A DNA stretch of 38,017 nt from Massilia sp. ST3 (lineage in GTDB: Bacteria > Pseudomonadota > Gammaproteobacteria > Burkholderiales > Burkholderiaceae_D): positions 1 to 38,017 of the forward strand of contig NZ_JAGPWC010000049.1 of NCBI RefSeq assembly GCF_018119405.1, given 5' to 3'. The position numbers and the translations under genes are program-made. Below the pieces are notes generated by a model. The model saw only the letters and a list, made by a program, of their open reading frames with translations, did not search any database and was not told where the DNA came from. Shown here piece by piece: positions 8,723 through 17,449 of this stretch (its first letter is position 1; each line of letters starts with the position of its first letter).

Positions 8723-10387
8723 ATGGCCGCCTGGAAGGCGCTATCCGCGGAGGCGCGCGTCACCCTGTGGCGCTCGCTCCAGACCTTCACGGTGACGCGC
8801 ATCGTCATCGCGCTGGTGCTGCTGCTGTATCTGGGCTTCGACCTCCAGAGCGGCAGCATCAATACCGATCCGGTCAATGCCGAAACCTGCTTCGCGTATG
8901 CCGCCGCCGCCATCCTGTTCGCGGTCGTGGCCGCGCGCTGGCGGCGCCGCTTCATCATCCAGCTGGGCGTCCAGATCGCCACCGACCTGGCGGTCATCTC
9001 GCTGCTCTACCTGGCCGCGGGCGGCATGCGCAGCGGCCTGGGCATCCTCTATTTGTTCCCGCTGGCCGGCGCCGCCATCCTGGCGCCGCTGCTGCTGGCG
9101 CTGTTTTCCGCCTCGGTGGCCGCCATCTTCCTGCTGCTGGAAAGCGCCTGGCAGCTCTTCATCAGCGACCGCGATCCGCCGCTGATGCAGGCCGGGATGT
9201 ACGGCGCCGCCTTCTTTGCCTGCGTGCTGATCCTGAACCGGCTGGCGGCGCGCCTGCTGGGGCAGGAGGAACTGGCGGCCCAGCGCGGCACCGACCTGCG
9301 CATCCAGCAGGCCATCAACCAGATCGTGATCGCCGACGTCGGCGACGGCATCCTGGTGCTCGACGACGACGGCCGCGTCTATACCGGCAACCCGGCGGCG
9401 CGGCGCATGCTGGGCCTGGAATCCGAGGCCGAGGGCTTCCGCCTGCTGGATGCCCCCGCCTTCGAACCGGTGGCCCAGGCCTTCGCCGCCTGGCGCGCGG
9501 CGCCCAGCGAGGAAGCGGCCTTCGTCACCATCAAGCCCTGGCAGGAGAGCGGAGCAAGCGCCGCCGTGCGCGGCCGGCGCGACCAGCCCGCCCACCTCAA
9601 GCTGCGTTTCGCGCGCGTCGATACCGGCGCCCAGTCGGGCGGGCGCAGCGTGATCTTCATGCAGGACGTGAGCGCCATCGAAAACCAGGCGCAGCAACTG
9701 AAACTGGCCTCGATGGGGCGCCTGACCGCCAGCATCGCCCACGAGGTGCGCAATCCGCTGTCGGCCATCGGCCACGCCACCGCGCTGCTGGCCGAGGACC
9801 TGCACGGCCCGGCCGAGGTGCGCCTGCTGAAGATCGTCAGCGACAACGTGGCGCGCGTGAACCGCATGGTCGAGGACATCCTGCAGCTGTCGCGCAAGGC
9901 CCAGCCGCACAGCGAACCGGTGCCGCTGGCCGCTTTCCTGGCCGAGCTGAAGGCCGAATTCTGCGAAATCCATGGGCTGGACGGTGATATAGTCTGGCTG
10001 GGCGATGCCGGCGACGCCACGGTGCGCTTCGACCCGCTGCACCTGCACGAAGTGCTGCTCAACCTCTTGAACAACGCGGTGCGCTACGCCAGCCGCAAGC
10101 CGGGCAGCATCCGGATCTTCCCGTCCACTGACGCGGCCGGGCGCCCCGAGCTGCACGTGCAGGACGACGGTCCCGGCATCACGCCCGAAGTGCGGGCGCA
10201 CCTGTTCGAGCCCTTCTACACCACCTCGAGCAAGGGCACCGGCCTGGGACTCTACCTGGCGCGCGAGCTGTGCCTGAACAACGATGCGAAACTCGATTAT
10301 GAATACCGGTTCGACCAGTCGGCGATGGGCCCGCGCAAGGCCAGCGGCCGCTTCGTCATCAGCTTCATCCAGCCGCCAGCCGGCTGA
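8723..10387 (+). CDS. pilS: Sensor histidine kinase PilS-like (type IV pilus regulation)
   Basis: A membrane sensor kinase of 554 residues. It has about six transmembrane helices (24-175), a PAS-like domain (195-320), a HisKA domain with SIAHEVRNPLSAIG and phosphorylated H340, and a HATPase domain with N450/N451 in LLNLLNNAVRYA, DDGPGI and GTGLGLYLA. This is the PilS architecture: the kinase senses PilA in the membrane and phosphorylates PilR to control sigma54-dependent pilin transcription. The start at 8723 was taken because it begins just before the first conserved helix. Only a weak ribosome-binding site is visible, so coupling to the upstream small gene (8 bp gap) is likely. The pilR gene follows after 18 bp. 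Confidence 0.9.
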   Translation: MAAWKALSAEARVTLWRSLQTFTVTRIVIALVLLLYLGFDLQSGSINTDPVNAETCFAYAAAAILFAVVAARWRRRFIIQLGVQIATDLAVISLLYLAAGGMRSGLGILYLFPLAGAAILAPLLLALFSASVAAIFLLLESAWQLFISDRDPPLMQAGMYGAAFFACVLILNRLAARLLGQEELAAQRGTDLRIQQAINQIVIADVGDGILVLDDDGRVYTGNPAARRMLGLESEAEGFRLLDAPAFEPVAQAFAAWRAAPSEEAAFVTIKPWQESGASAAVRGRRDQPAHLKLRFARVDTGAQSGGRSVIFMQDVSAIENQAQQLKLASMGRLTASIAHEVRNPLSAIGHATALLAEDLHGPAEVRLLKIVSDNVARVNRMVEDILQLSRKAQPHSEPVPLAAFLAELKAEFCEIHGLDGDIVWLGDAGDATVRFDPLHLHEVLLNLLNNAVRYASRKPGSIRIFPSTDAAGRPELHVQDDGPGITPEVRAHLFEPFYTTSSKGTGLGLYLARELCLNNDAKLDYEYRFDQSAMGPRKASGRFVISFIQPPAG

Positions 10388-10405
10388 CGGGCAAGGGAGG
10401 CCGGC

Positions 10406-11860
10406 ATGAGCGCACCACGCATCCTGGTCGTCGACGACGAAGCCGACCTGCGCGAGCTGCTCGAGATCACCTTGCTCAAGATGGGCCTGGACGTCGACAG
10501 CGCCGCTACCCTGCGCCAGGCGCGCAACCTGTTCGACGAGCACGACTACGCCCTGGTGCTGACCGACATGCGCCTGCCCGACGGCCTCGGAATCGAACTG
10601 GTGCGCGAGATCGGCGCTTCCGGCAAGGGCACGCCGGTGGCCGTCATCACCGCCTTCGGCAGCGCCGAGAACGCGGTGGTGGCGCTCAAGGCCGGCGCCT
10701 TCGACTATATCGCCAAGCCGGTGGCCCTCGACGCGCTGCGCCTGATGGTGCGCTCGGCGCTGAAGGTGTCCGAGGGTGGAACCGGGCAGCCGGACACCGG
10801 CGCCGGGACCTCGCGCCTGATCGGCAGCTCGGCCGCCATGCAGTCGCTGCGCGCCCAGATCGCGCGCCTGGCGCGCTCCAACGCGCCGGTCTCGATCACC
10901 GGCGAATCGGGCGCGGGCAAGGAACTCGCCGCACGCGAGATCCACGCGCAAAGCTCGCGCGCCGCCAAGCCCTTCGTGGCCGTGAACTGCGGCGCGATTC
11001 CCGAGACCCTGATGGAAGCGGAGTTCTTCGGCTACCGCAAGGGCGCCTTCACCGGCGCGGCGGACGAGCGCGAAGGCTTCTTCCAGGCGGCCGACGGCGG
11101 CACCCTGATGCTGGACGAGGTGGCCGACCTGCCGCTGGCGATGCAGGTCAAGCTGCTGCGCGCGATCCAGGAACGGCGCGTGCGCAAGATCGGCGCCACG
11201 GCCGAGGAACCTGTCGACGTGCGCATCGTCAGCGCCACCCACCAGGACCTGGCGCGCTGCGTCGAGACCGGCAAGTTCAGGCAGGACTTGTTCTACCGCC
11301 TGAACGTGATCGAGCTGGCGCTGCCGCCGCTGCGCGAGCGGCTGGAGGATTTGCCGGTGCTGGCCGAGGCCATCCTCACCAAGCTGGCCGGGCCGGGCAA
11401 GGCCTCGCTCGGCCCGGGCGTGCTGGACGCCCTGCGCGCCTATTCCTTCCCCGGCAACGTGCGCGAACTGGAGAACGTGCTGGAGCGGGCGCTGGCCTTC
11501 GCCAACGACGGCGTGATCGAAGTAGGGGACTTGTCGCTGAAGGCGGCGCGGCCGGGCGATCCCGCGGTGCGCGAACCCGTGGCGCCCGCGGTCGCGCCGG
11601 CGGTGCCGGCGACGCCGGAACCTGCGCCGCCCATGCCTGCGGCCGCGCCGATCCCGGCAGCGGCGCCGGTGCACCCGGGACCGGGGGAGCTGCCGTCGAA
11701 CTTGCCGGCCTACCTGGAGCAGGTGGAGCGCGACATCATCCAGCGCGCCTTGCAGCAGACCCAGTTCAACCGCACGCAGGCGGCCAGCCTGCTGGGGATC
11801 AGCGTGCGGCAGTTGCGCTACCAGATGCAGAAGCTGGAGATCAGTGCGCCGGAGGATTGA
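10406..11860 (+). CDS. pilR: Sigma54-dependent response regulator PilR-like
   Basis: An NtrC-family activator of 484 residues. The receiver has D10/D11, phospho-site D54 and K104. The AAA+ domain has Walker A GESGAGKE (166-173), the sigma54-contacting GAFTGA loop (213-218) and Walker B LMLDE (234-238). A Fis-type helix-turn-helix ends the protein (about 445-480, RTQAASLLGISVRQLRYQMQKL). A Pro/Ala-rich linker (about 380-432) between AAA+ and DNA-binding domains is longer than usual. GGGAGG lies just upstream of the ATG. With PilS it should activate pilA-type genes from sigma54 promoters; no pilus genes are in this window. Confidence 0.92.
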   Translation: MSAPRILVVDDEADLRELLEITLLKMGLDVDSAATLRQARNLFDEHDYALVLTDMRLPDGLGIELVREIGASGKGTPVAVITAFGSAENAVVALKAGAFDYIAKPVALDALRLMVRSALKVSEGGTGQPDTGAGTSRLIGSSAAMQSLRAQIARLARSNAPVSITGESGAGKELAAREIHAQSSRAAKPFVAVNCGAIPETLMEAEFFGYRKGAFTGAADEREGFFQAADGGTLMLDEVADLPLAMQVKLLRAIQERRVRKIGATAEEPVDVRIVSATHQDLARCVETGKFRQDLFYRLNVIELALPPLRERLEDLPVLAEAILTKLAGPGKASLGPGVLDALRAYSFPGNVRELENVLERALAFANDGVIEVGDLSLKAARPGDPAVREPVAPAVAPAVPATPEPAPPMPAAAPIPAAAPVHPGPGELPSNLPAYLEQVERDIIQRALQQTQFNRTQAASLLGISVRQLRYQMQKLEISAPED

Positions 11861-11868
11861 TTCCATAT

Positions 11869-11964
11869 CGCCGCCGACGCGGTGATACGTGCCGTGTGCC
11901 CATCCGGGCGCGATCCGGCATCCGCCAGCCATCGACGCGTCGGCGGCGGAGCCGCCAACCCTAC
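11869..11964. repeat. GTAG-headed palindromic repeats (family B), inverted pair after pilR
   Basis: Directly after the pilR stop is a partial copy (GCCGCCGACGCGGTGATACG, 11871-11890). A full copy in reverse orientation follows at 11933-11964. Read on the minus strand the full copy is GTAG, then GGTTGGCGGC, tcc, GCCGCCGAC and GCG. The pair has the layout of a REP doublet. Confidence 0.75.
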
Positions 11965-11983
11965 TATATAGATAGCGCCGGCT

Positions 11984-12071
11984 GTAGGGTGGGCGGGTCT
12001 CCCGCCCACGCGGTGATCGTCAGCGTAAGTACAGCCGACGTGGCGGATCTCGCCTCAACGTCCACCCTACA
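11984..12071. repeat. GTAG-headed palindromic repeats (family B), second inverted pair
   Basis: The first copy reads GTAG, then GGTGGGCGGG, tct, CCCGCCCAC and GCGGTGAT (11984-12018). The second is inverted and diverged: on the minus strand it starts GTAGGGTGGACG and ends CGCCACGTCG (about 12039-12071). The first has a perfect 9-bp stem. Confidence 0.75.
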
Positions 12072-12289
12072 TTTAGGGCTGGCGGCAAGATCACACCTTG
12101 ACGGCCAAGCAATTAACATGATGCAAACTGCACTTCCATAGTGCAATAATGCCCAGTTCTGATTACCTAATAAGCAGCCGAAAAATCCGATGTTAGTGCT
12201 CGCTCACCGCGCATTCCGCATCGTTCGGCAGGCTGCAAAAGTCAAGACTCCGCACAACGATTCAGCTCAAATATTGAGAATTTATTTAC
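12072..12289. other. AT-richer non-coding gap upstream of nrdA
   Basis: This part of the 700-bp pilR-nrdA gap is visibly richer in A and T than the flanks. It has only short unconvincing frames (for example 12190-12390, without a ribosome-binding site or recognisable protein). I see no RNA gene. It probably belongs to the nrdA control region. Confidence 0.5.
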
Positions 12290-12319
12290 TTGCCCTTATC
12301 GCAAACGAGGTACTACAAT
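12290..12319 (+). promoter_or_regulatory. Candidate sigma70 promoter of nrdAB
   Basis: TTGCCC (12290-12295) and TACAAT (12314-12319) are separated by 18 bp. The -10 box matches the consensus in five of six positions. The expected transcript starts about 12326, giving a leader of about 240 nt that includes the NrdR boxes and a hairpin GCCAGC/GCTGGC at 12451-12473. Confidence 0.45.
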
Positions 12320-12339
12320 TAGTCTCATCTCAAGGCCGG

Positions 12340-12355
12340 ACACTAGATCTAGTGG
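12340..12355. promoter_or_regulatory. NrdR box 1
   Basis: ACACTAGATCTAGTGG contains the 14-bp perfect palindrome CACTAGATCTAGTG, close to the known NrdR box pattern (ACACwAtATaTwGTGT). It lies 210 bp upstream of nrdA. NrdR is the ATP-cone repressor of ribonucleotide reductase genes. Confidence 0.7.
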
Positions 12356-12369
12356 TAGTAGACAGCAAG

Positions 12370-12385
12370 AAACTAGACCTACACC
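12370..12385. promoter_or_regulatory. NrdR box 2
   Basis: AAACTAGACCTACACC aligns with box 1 in its CTAGA-CTA core but is degenerate in the right arm. It starts exactly 30 bp after box 1, close to the three-helical-turn spacing of NrdR box pairs. Confidence 0.55.
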
Positions 12386-12564
12386 GGTAGTCGGCAAGCT
12401 CGGCTTCCGACACGAATCACCAACGTATTCCGACCCTGCATATCTGGTTTGCCAGCTTAGGCTTCCGGCTGGCGGGGTATCGTTTTGCTTTTAATTTTGT
12501 CAACGACCGCACGACGGTCCAGCGATAACAATTTGGCGGCACCGGCTGCCATCCTGGAGGCTCA

Positions 12565-15489
12565 ATGCAAACAGCACAAGACATCTCGATCAACCCGCAC
12601 GTCACCCCAGGAACGACGTCGACCGGCGCTACGCCCGCCGACATCGTCGCGCGCGGTGATTACCGTGTCATCCGCCGCAATGGCGCCGTGGTCGCGTTCG
12701 AGCCGCACAAGATCTCGGTCGCGATGACCAAGGCCTTCCTCGCCGTCGCCGGCGGGCAGGGCGCCGTCTCGGCCCGCATCCGCGAGCTGGTGGAACAGCT
12801 GACCAATAACGTCGTGGCCGCGCTGGTGCGCCGCCAGCCGAACGGCGGCACCTTCCACATCGAAGACGTGCAGGACCAGGTCGAGCTGTCGCTGATGCGT
12901 TCGGGCGAACACGATGTCGCGCGCGAATACGTGCTGTACCGCGCCAAGCGCATGGAAGAGCGCCGCGCCGCCAAGGAAGCCGCCGGCGGCACCGCCGTGG
13001 TGGCCCCGCAGATCCACGTGGTCGACGGCGGCGAGCGCCGTCCGCTGGACCTGAACGCGGTCTCGAGCCTGATCAACGCCGCCTGCGCCGGCCTGGAAAA
13101 GCATGTCGACGCCGACGCCATCGTCGCCGAGACCATGAAGAACCTGTACGACGGCGTGCCGGTCGAGGAACTGCACAAGTCCGCCATCCTGGCCGCCCGC
13201 GCCCTGATGGAAAAGGACCCGGCCTACAGCCAGGTGACCGCCCGCATCCTGCTGCACACCATCCGCAAGGAAGTCTTCGGCAAGGAAGTCGCGCAAGCCG
13301 CCGCCGCCGCCGAATACATCACCTACTTCCCGCAATACATCGCCAAGGGCATCGAGAACGAGCTGCTGGACGAAGAGCTGGGCAAGTACGACCTCGAGCG
13401 CCTGGCCAAGGCCCTGGTCGCCGACCGTGACCTGCAGTTCGGCTACATCGGCCTGCAGACCCTGTACGACCGCTACTTCCTGCACGTGCGCGACACCCGC
13501 ATCGAGATGCCGCAGGCCTTCTACATGCGCGTCGCGATGGGCCTGGCCCTGCGCGAAGCCGACCGCGAAGCGCGCGCCATCGAGTTCTACAACCTGCTGT
13601 CGTCCTTCGACTTCATGAGCTCGACCCCGACCCTGTTCAACTCGGGCACCCGCCGCTCGCAGCTGTCGTCCTGCTACCTGACCACCGTCGGCGACGACCT
13701 GGAAGGCATCTACGACGCCATCAAGGAAAACGCGCTGCTGTCGAAGTTCGCCGGCGGCCTGGGCAACGACTGGACCCCGGTCCGCGCGCTGGGTTCGCGC
13801 ATCAAGGGCACCAACGGCCGTTCGCAGGGCGTGGTCCCGTTCCTGAAAGTGGTCAACGACACCGCCGTGGCGGTCAACCAGGGCGGCAAGCGCAAGGGCG
13901 CGGTCTGCGCCTACCTGGAAACCTGGCACCTGGACATCGAGGAATTCCTCGACCTGCGCAAGAACACCGGCGACGACCGCCGCCGCACCCACGACATGAA
14001 CACCGCGAACTGGATCCCGGACCTGTTCATGAAGCGCGTGATGGAAAAGGGCAGCTGGACCCTGTTCTCGCCGTCGGAAACCCCGGACCTGCACGACCTG
14101 ACCGGCAAGGCCTTCGAAGCCGCCTACGTGGCGTACGAAGCCAAGGCCGAGCGCGGCGAAATGACCGTGTTCAAGAAGATCGAAGCGCTCGACCTGTGGC
14201 GCAAGATGCTGTCGATGCTGTTCGAGACCGGCCATCCGTGGATCACCTTCAAGGATCCGTGCAACATCCGTTCGCCGCAGCAGCACGTGGGCGTGGTGCA
14301 CTCGTCGAACCTGTGCACCGAGATCACCCTGAACACCAATGCCGACGAGATCGCCGTCTGCAACCTGGGCTCGGTGAACCTGCCGCAGCACATGAAGGGC
14401 GATGGCCTGGACCACGTCAAGCTGCAGAAGACCATCCGCACCGCGATGCGCATGCTGGACAACGTCATCGACATCAACTACTACGCCGTCGACAAGGCCC
14501 GTAACTCGAACATGCGCCACCGTCCGGTGGGCATGGGCATCATGGGCCACCAGGACTGCCTGCACATGATGCGCGTGCCGTTCGCCTCGGACAAAGCCGT
14601 CGAATTCGCCGACAAGTCGATGGAAGCCGTCTGCTACTACGCCTACCTGGCCTCGACCGAGCTGGCGGAAGAGCGCGGCCGCTACGACACCTACGCCGGT
14701 TCGCTGTGGGACCGCGGCATCCTGCCGCAGGACTCGATCAAGCTGCTGATGGAAGAGCGCGGCGGCTACCTGGAGCAGGACACCAGCGAATCGATGGACT
14801 GGAGCCTGGTGCGCAACCGCATCAAGCAGTTCGGCATGCGTAACTCGAACTGCGTGGCGATCGCCCCGACCGCGACCATCTCGAACATCATCGGCGTGTC
14901 GGCCTGCATCGAGCCGACCTTCCAGAACCTGTACGTGAAGTCGAACCTGTCGGGCGAATTCACCGAGATCAACGCCTACCTGGTGCGCGACCTGAAGGCG
15001 CGCGACCTGTGGGATGAAGTGATGATCGCCGACCTGAAGTACTTCGACGGTTCGCTGAGCAAGATCGACCGCGTGCCGCAAGACCTGCGCGAGATCTACG
15101 CCACCGCCTTCGAAGTCGAGCCGAAGTGGCTGGTGGAAGCCGCCTCGCGCCGCCAGAAGTGGATCGACCAGGCCCAATCGCTGAACATCTACATGGCCGG
15201 CGCCTCGGGCAAGAAGCTGGATGAAACCTACAAGCTGGCATGGCTGCGCGGCCTGAAGACCACCTACTACCTGCGCACCATCGCCGCGACCCACATGGAG
15301 AAGTCGACCACCCGTACCGGCGCCCTGAACGCCGTGCCGGTCTCGGGCGGCCTCCAGGCCGGCCACGCCGCTCCGGCCGCCGCACCGGCCCCGGTGGCAG
15401 CCGCTCCGGCAGCGGACGTGGTGGAAGGCGCCGCCTGCTACCTGCGTCCGGGCGACGCCGGCTTCGACGAGTGCGAAGCCTGCCAGTAA
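12565..15489 (+). CDS. nrdA: Ribonucleoside-diphosphate reductase, alpha subunit (class Ia)
   Basis: The catalytic subunit reduces ribonucleoside diphosphates to deoxyribonucleotides with the NrdB radical subunit. In 974 residues it has an N-terminal ATP-cone (about 33-128) and a second ATP-cone-like region (about 148-240), as in Pseudomonas aeruginosa NrdA. The barrel domain holds the redox pair C370 and C599, the radical cysteine C584 with N582 and E586 in SNLCTE, the substrate loop APTATISNI, and a TTYYLRT tyrosine pair for radical transfer. The C-terminal shuttle cysteines are C970 and C973 (CEACQ). GGAGG lies 5-9 bases before the ATG. Upstream are two probable NrdR boxes; nrdB follows 200 bp downstream. 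Confidence 0.97.
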   Translation: MQTAQDISINPHVTPGTTSTGATPADIVARGDYRVIRRNGAVVAFEPHKISVAMTKAFLAVAGGQGAVSARIRELVEQLTNNVVAALVRRQPNGGTFHIEDVQDQVELSLMRSGEHDVAREYVLYRAKRMEERRAAKEAAGGTAVVAPQIHVVDGGERRPLDLNAVSSLINAACAGLEKHVDADAIVAETMKNLYDGVPVEELHKSAILAARALMEKDPAYSQVTARILLHTIRKEVFGKEVAQAAAAAEYITYFPQYIAKGIENELLDEELGKYDLERLAKALVADRDLQFGYIGLQTLYDRYFLHVRDTRIEMPQAFYMRVAMGLALREADREARAIEFYNLLSSFDFMSSTPTLFNSGTRRSQLSSCYLTTVGDDLEGIYDAIKENALLSKFAGGLGNDWTPVRALGSRIKGTNGRSQGVVPFLKVVNDTAVAVNQGGKRKGAVCAYLETWHLDIEEFLDLRKNTGDDRRRTHDMNTANWIPDLFMKRVMEKGSWTLFSPSETPDLHDLTGKAFEAAYVAYEAKAERGEMTVFKKIEALDLWRKMLSMLFETGHPWITFKDPCNIRSPQQHVGVVHSSNLCTEITLNTNADEIAVCNLGSVNLPQHMKGDGLDHVKLQKTIRTAMRMLDNVIDINYYAVDKARNSNMRHRPVGMGIMGHQDCLHMMRVPFASDKAVEFADKSMEAVCYYAYLASTELAEERGRYDTYAGSLWDRGILPQDSIKLLMEERGGYLEQDTSESMDWSLVRNRIKQFGMRNSNCVAIAPTATISNIIGVSACIEPTFQNLYVKSNLSGEFTEINAYLVRDLKARDLWDEVMIADLKYFDGSLSKIDRVPQDLREIYATAFEVEPKWLVEAASRRQKWIDQAQSLNIYMAGASGKKLDETYKLAWLRGLKTTYYLRTIAATHMEKSTTRTGALNAVPVSGGLQAGHAAPAAAPAPVAAAPAADVVEGAACYLRPGDAGFDECEACQ

Positions 15490-15556
15490 GCGTTTGAACG
15501 ATGCGAGCGGGCCTTGGCTGGACGCTCGCATCGTTAGTACCACCAAGCTCAAAACC

Positions 15557-15629
15557 GTCATTCCCGCGAAGGCGGGAACCCAAGTCCGCAGCATACCGCC
15601 GGCGCTTGGGTTCCACCCGGAACTGACGG
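15557..15629. repeat. REP-like palindrome pair (family A) between nrdA and nrdB
   Basis: A full family A element (GTCATTCCCGCGAAGGCGGG then AACCCAAGT) lies at 15557-15585. A degenerate inverted mate (CTTGGGTTCCACCCGGAACT then GACGG) follows at 15605-15629. The pair occupies the 200-bp spacer inside the nrdAB operon. Confidence 0.75.
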
Positions 15630-15689
15630 ATCACCACGAATAGTTAAGGCCCCGCCATCAAAGGAGGCCACGAAAGAAGGATTAAAGAC

Positions 15690-16796
15690 ATGCTCTCTTG
15701 GGACGACGAACCGACCAGCGCCCCGCGCGCCCAGCAACCCGCAGCCCTCGACGCCGCCGCACCGGCCGCTGAAGTGGCGAAACGCGTCAACGCCGACGAC
15801 AAGCGCATCATCAACGGCCAGACCGACGTGAACCAGCTGGTCCCGTTCAAGTACAAGTGGGCATGGGACAAGTACCTGGCCGGCTGCGCCAACCACTGGA
15901 TGCCGCAGGAAGTGAACATGCAGCGCGACATCGAGCTGTGGAAGAACCCGAACGGCCTGAGCGAAGACGAGCGCCGCCTGGTCAAGCGCAACCTGGGCTT
16001 CTTCGTGACCGCCGACTCGCTGGCCGCGAACAACATCGTGCTGGGCACCTACCGCCACATCACCGCCCCGGAATGCCGCCAGTACCTGCTGCGCCAGGCC
16101 TTCGAAGAGGCGATCCATACCCACGCCTACCAGTACATCGTCGAGTCGCTGGGCCTGGACGAGCGCGAGATCTTCAACGCCTATAACGAGATCGAGTCGA
16201 TCCACGACAAGGACCAGTTCCTGATCCCGTTCATCAACGTCCTGACCGATCCCGATTTCAAGACCGGCACCCTGGAAGCGGACCAGAAGCTGCTGAAGTC
16301 GATCATCGTCTTCGCCTGCCTGATGGAAGGCCTGTTCTTCTACGTCGGCTTCACCCAGATCCTGGCCCTGGGCCGCCAGAACAAGATGACTGGCGCCGCC
16401 GAGCAGTACCAGTACATCCTGCGCGACGAGTCGATGCACGTGAACTTCGGCATCGACCTGATCAACACGATCAAGATGGAAAACCCGATGCTCTGGACCC
16501 CGGCCTTCCGCGACGAGATCAAGGAACTGTTCCTGAAGGCGGTCGAGCTGGAATACCGCTACGCCGAAGACACCATGCCGCGCGGCGTGCTGGGCCTGAA
16601 CGCTCCGATGTTCAAGGGCTACCTGCGCTTCATCGCCAACCGCCGCGCCGTGCAGATCGGCCTGGATCCGCTGTTCCCGAACGAAGAGAACCCGTTCCCG
16701 TGGATGAGCGAGATGATCGACCTGAAGAAGGAGCGTAACTTCTTCGAGACCCGCGTGACCGAGTACCAGACCGGCGGTACGCTGAGCTGGGACTGA
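15690..16796 (+). CDS. nrdB: Ribonucleoside-diphosphate reductase, beta subunit (class Ia)
   Basis: The radical-generating subunit of 368 residues. It carries the di-iron site and the stable tyrosyl radical: D109 (TADSL), E140 and H143 with radical tyrosine Y147 in [12 protein letters not shown], then the glutamate of [10 protein letters not shown] and Glu/His of [10 protein letters not shown]. The E-x2-H-x3-Y spacing is that of Escherichia coli E115/H118/Y122, so this is a conventional tyrosyl-radical enzyme. The C-terminal tail GGTLSWD should bind NrdA. The start MLSWDDEP has a GAAGGA about 9 bp upstream. It shares a transcript with nrdA and ends at a strong terminator. Confidence 0.97.
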   Translation: MLSWDDEPTSAPRAQQPAALDAAAPAAEVAKRVNADDKRIINGQTDVNQLVPFKYKWAWDKYLAGCANHWMPQEVNMQRDIELWKNPNGLSEDERRLVKRNLGFFVTADSLAANNIVLGTYRHITAPECRQYLLRQAFEEAIHTHAYQYIVESLGLDEREIFNAYNEIESIHDKDQFLIPFINVLTDPDFKTGTLEADQKLLKSIIVFACLMEGLFFYVGFTQILALGRQNKMTGAAEQYQYILRDESMHVNFGIDLINTIKMENPMLWTPAFRDEIKELFLKAVELEYRYAEDTMPRGVLGLNAPMFKGYLRFIANRRAVQIGLDPLFPNEENPFPWMSEMIDLKKERNFFETRVTEYQTGGTLSWD

Positions 16797-16816
16797 TCAA
16801 CACATCAGTTTGAAAT

Positions 16817-16855
16817 AAAACGCCTGCTGGCTAGTACCAGCAGGCGTTTTTTTTT
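16817..16855 (+). terminator. Bidirectional rho-independent terminator after nrdB
   Basis: CGCCTGCTGG, a six-base loop and CCAGCAGGCG form a perfect 10-bp stem followed by nine T residues on the plus strand. On the minus strand it is followed by TTTTATTTC, so it can also end the convergent gene at 16891-17280. Confidence 0.95.
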
Positions 16856-16890
16856 GGCGAGAAAGAGCGCTTATTTGCCAAAAGCCGCAA

Positions 16891-17280
16891 CTACGCGGCC
16901 CTGCGTACCGCGTCGTTCACCGCAGCGAAAATGCGCATTGCAGCGGCATCATCGACGTCCGAGAGATCGAACGACGGATAGACGGTGCCGTCACCACTGG
17001 TAGAGAGCCGCTCCCTGACTTGCACGCCTTCTTTCAAGAGGATGTTCCGGAAGGTTTGGTCCAGCTTCGCCGCGCGGCCAGCTGCCGTCGAACCAATGAC
17101 GAACTCGAAACCACCTTCAGGCGACCATTTTGCAATGCGTTTGCTGGTGAAGCCCTCGGGGACATAACCGTCGCTGAGTTCCAGCCTGATCCACTTCGAC
17201 GTGGCAGTAGGAACACATTTAAAAACATCTTGGAGAGTGTTTGGGATATTCATTGATGGGCCATGTCTGTTCTTGTTCAC
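16891..17280 (-). CDS. Hypothetical protein
   Basis: A small soluble protein of about 129 residues that I do not recognise. It has no signal peptide or membrane segment. Notable parts are SKWIRLELSDGYVPEGFTSKR, KWSPEGGFEFVIGSTAAGRAAK and a C-terminal SFDLSDVDDAAAMRIFAAVNDAVRRAA, which looks like a helix closing an alpha/beta fold. I chose the GTG at 17280 because AAGGG lies four bases upstream; the ATG at 17253 (MNIPNTLQ) lacks a ribosome-binding site but is a plausible alternative. Base composition is less GC-rich than the neighbours, so it may be a later arrival. It is convergent with nrdB and shares its terminator. Confidence 0.65.
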   Translation of the reverse strand: MNKNRHGPSMNIPNTLQDVFKCVPTATSKWIRLELSDGYVPEGFTSKRIAKWSPEGGFEFVIGSTAAGRAAKLDQTFRNILLKEGVQVRERLSTSGDGTVYPSFDLSDVDDAAAMRIFAAVNDAVRRAA

Positions 17281-17449
17281 GTTTCCCTTCCGTTGTGGAG
17301 GGGTTGACCATGCTAACAATGAACGGCAGTCATGACAAACAGTTGCGGCCGGGACGCGAAGTCAATTAGAGCGCTGCAGGCGTCACCGGAAAGAAAAACG
17401 GATCCGGCGTAGGATGAACGCTTCTATCTCATCCAGAGGATGCCTGACG

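Noticed and set aside
8741..11932. Open frame of 1063 codons on the minus strand opposite pilS/pilR
   Set aside because: It is the antisense of high-GC coding sequence, is rich in Arg/Gln/His/Gly/Val without domains, and covers two clear plus-strand genes.
12190..12390. Small 66-codon gene in the pilR-nrdA gap
   Set aside because: It has no ribosome-binding site or recognisable composition, and the NrdR boxes and promoter lie inside it.
12320..12564. A cobalamin or other riboswitch in the nrdA leader
   Set aside because: Only one simple hairpin is visible, no B12-box-like core was found, and the enzyme is the B12-independent class Ia.
12562..15594. Open frame of 1010 codons opposite nrdA
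   Set aside because: It mirrors nrdA codon structure and has no recognisable motif or start signal.
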